DNA of 8,135 nt from an uncultured Capnocytophaga sp. (GTDB lineage: Bacteria > Bacteroidota > Bacteroidia > Flavobacteriales > Flavobacteriaceae), in assembly GCA_915070235.1 (NCBI GenBank), contig CAJZFM010000087.1, forward strand, positions 1 through 8,135, written 5' to 3'. A model generated the notes under the pieces. That model was not told the origin of the DNA, did not search any database, and saw only the letters and a list, made by a program, of their open reading frames with translations. The translations under genes and the position numbers were made by a program. Below are positions 7,391-8,135 of this stretch, piece by piece. How positions within the stretch are numbered: the first letter of the stretch is position 1; each line of letters opens with the position of its first letter.

Positions 7391-7987
7391 ATGAAGCCTT
7401 TTCTTTCCTTTGTTTTATTCTTTTGGGCGCTGGTATCTTTAGCTCAAGAGACAGCTTCCATACCTCGCTGGTCTATGCAGGTAGATGCGGGTATTGGTTT
7501 TAGTGAGATGAAAAGTCCTGACTTTAATATCATGGGCTTTGTAAGTAGAGGGCAATGGCGGTTGCTCTATGCCCCCAAGGAGCATTTACGCTTGGAAATG
7601 GGCTTGGGCTATAGCCAATTTGCTCAGAGCACCTTGCAACAGTCCGAGCGAGAATATACTTCCTTTAAGGTCAATACGGTGGAACTCCCCCTGAAGTTTG
7701 TCAAGCGATACCCTGTACTTTTGGATAAGCTCTACCTGAACTATGGTTTAGGCTTTCAGCTAAGTGCGCCTGTAGGACATGAGCTAAAGACCCCTACCCT
7801 GAGTGAAAGTAGTTCCAAGGGAGGTACTTGGTTTGTCAGTGGAGTAGCGTTGGTAGGTTTGGAAGCCCATGCTTCGGCTCGTACCAAGCTCTTTTTCTAT
7901 GGAGAGTATAATGCTACTCGGCAGAAAGGTAACTATATTGCTGCCCAACAGTTCTTGATAAACTTTAGTGTGATATACATGCTATGA
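7391..7987 (+). CDS. small outer membrane beta-barrel protein
   Basis: This 198-aa protein starts with a clear Sec signal peptide (MKPFLSFVLFFWALVSLA, probable cleavage A18|Q19). It continues as alternating amphipathic strands separated by polar loops: QVDAGIGFSEM, LRLEMGLGYSQF, VNTVELPLKFVKRYP, LYLNYGLGFQLSAP, FVSGVALVGLEAHA, LFFYGEYNA and a final FLINFSVIYML strand. This fits a roughly eight-stranded barrel of the outer membrane beta-barrel family common in Bacteroidota (PF13568-like). It has no lipobox and no catalytic motif. Members are structural or transport-related with poorly defined roles, so I assign no specific function. The start is the first ATG after the repeat region and gives an intact signal peptide. 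It lies 112 bp from the preceding operon, beyond a terminator-like hairpin, so separate transcription is plausible. A weak candidate promoter (TTG 7348-7350, 19 bp, TATTCTTA 7370-7377) overlaps that hairpin. A second hairpin follows directly. Confidence 0.8.
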   Translation: MKPFLSFVLFFWALVSLAQETASIPRWSMQVDAGIGFSEMKSPDFNIMGFVSRGQWRLLYAPKEHLRLEMGLGYSQFAQSTLQQSEREYTSFKVNTVELPLKFVKRYPVLLDKLYLNYGLGFQLSAPVGHELKTPTLSESSSKGGTWFVSGVALVGLEAHASARTKLFFYGEYNATRQKGNYIAAQQFLINFSVIYML

Positions 7988-7991
7988 AGAT

Positions 7992-8042
7992 AAGGTAAAA
8001 AGTAAAAGGTAAAAAGTAAAACCTTTTACTTTTTATCTTTTT
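7992..8042 (+). terminator. 18-bp hairpin with T-run, likely terminator of the beta-barrel gene
   Basis: Positions 7992-8009 pair with 8022-8039 (17 Watson-Crick pairs and one G-U) around a 12-nt loop. A T-run spans 8038-8042, starting in the last two stem bases and continuing three past it. The hairpin begins five bases after the TGA of the beta-barrel gene and lies just before a good promoter for the next gene, which is where a terminator is expected. The left arm and the loop are made of tandem heptads, as in the hairpin at 7312-7364. Confidence 0.65.
7993..8020. repeat. four tandem heptads (ARGTAAA)
   Basis: The 28 bp read AGGTAAA, AAGTAAA, AGGTAAA, AAGTAAA, which is an exact 14-bp unit present twice. 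It forms the ascending arm and loop of the adjacent hairpin. The sequence differs from the RRTGAAR heptads at 7282-7337, but the 7-bp period, purine-plus-T composition, intergenic position and complementary downstream arm are the same. Confidence 0.85.
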
Positions 8043-8068
8043 CGTTTAGCCAAAAATTCGTACATTTG
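8039..8068 (+). promoter_or_regulatory. Bacteroidota-type promoter for the gene starting at 8094
   Basis: TACATTTG at 8061-8068 is a perfect match to the TAnnTTTG -7 element of the Bacteroidota primary sigma factor. At 19-bp spacing upstream lies TTT (8039-8041), a two-of-three match to the -33 TTG. Transcription would start around 8073-8075, giving a leader of about 20 nt before the ATG at 8094. The -33 region overlaps the T-run of the preceding terminator, a compact terminator-promoter junction. Confidence 0.6.
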
Positions 8069-8093
8069 TCCCTTAGAAACAATCTAATTATAA

Positions 8094-8135
8094 ATGGACA
8101 ATATCTCACAGATTCTCTTCTTAGTATCTGATAGC
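8094..8135 (+). CDS. start of an unidentified gene, truncated by the window end
   Basis: An open frame begins with ATG at 8094 and runs to the last base as 14 codons (MDNISQILFLVSDS). The upstream context supports a real start: a perfect TAnnTTTG box about 25 bp upstream and an AT-rich leader (CTAATTATAA) typical of translation starts in this phylum. The visible residues include a short hydrophobic run (ILFLV), which could be the approach to a membrane segment. The N-terminus of a MotA/TolQ/ExbB-type proton channel protein came to mind, but 14 residues are too few to support it. Function is left open. Confidence 0.5.
   Translation, partial: MDNISQILFLVSDS

Noticed and set aside
8094..8135. 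MotA/TolQ/ExbB proton channel gene start
   Set aside because: Only 14 residues are visible, and the resemblance is an impression that cannot be supported.

Overview
The window looks like chromosome from a member of Bacteroidota, most likely class Flavobacteriia. A Capnocytophaga-like organism is my best guess, but it is an inference. The evidence is an adjacent SusC/SusD pair, several short type II lipoprotein signal peptides, the absence of Shine-Dalgarno sequences in AT-rich leaders, and a TAnnTTTG-type promoter box near the right edge. I see no rRNA, tRNA, CRISPR array, insertion sequence, integrase or phage gene. All genes lie on the + strand.

Layout. Positions 1-155 are an AT-rich leader with a 15-bp dyad (35-49) and a candidate promoter (102-132). 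Next comes a tight four-gene operon (156-7278) with gaps of only 12, 20 and 17 bp. Its genes are a 1124-aa SusC/RagA-type TonB-dependent transporter, a 509-aa SusD/RagB-type lipoprotein, a 282-aa lipoprotein with a zinc-metallohydrolase HExxH motif, and a 439-aa DUF4302-type lipoprotein. A 112-bp gap follows. It holds eight tandem degenerate heptads (7282-7337) whose last copies pair with a complementary arm to form a 23-bp hairpin. A 198-aa secreted outer-membrane beta-barrel gene comes next (7391-7987). It is followed by a second heptad tract and 18-bp hairpin (7992-8042), a good Bacteroidota-type promoter (8039-8068), and the first 14 codons of another gene (8094 to the window end).

How the genes may work together. 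SusC forms the gated outer-membrane barrel, SusD is the surface lid that captures ligand, and the two further lipoproteins probably sit on the cell surface as accessory processing or binding proteins. All three lipoproteins carry Lys at +3 after the lipidated Cys, with acidic residues nearby. This partly resembles the surface lipoprotein export signal described in Capnocytophaga. There is no glycoside hydrolase, polysaccharide lyase, sulfatase, hybrid two-component regulator, ECF sigma factor or anti-sigma factor in the window, and SusC has no STN signalling domain. The presence of a metallohydrolase instead of glycosidases suggests a non-glycan or protein-bound ligand (peptide, glycoprotein or metal carrier), but the substrate cannot be read from the sequence.

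The least explained structure is the pair of intergenic 7-bp-period repeat tracts, each fused to a long hairpin. They differ in sequence but share the same architecture, and they bracket the small beta-barrel gene.
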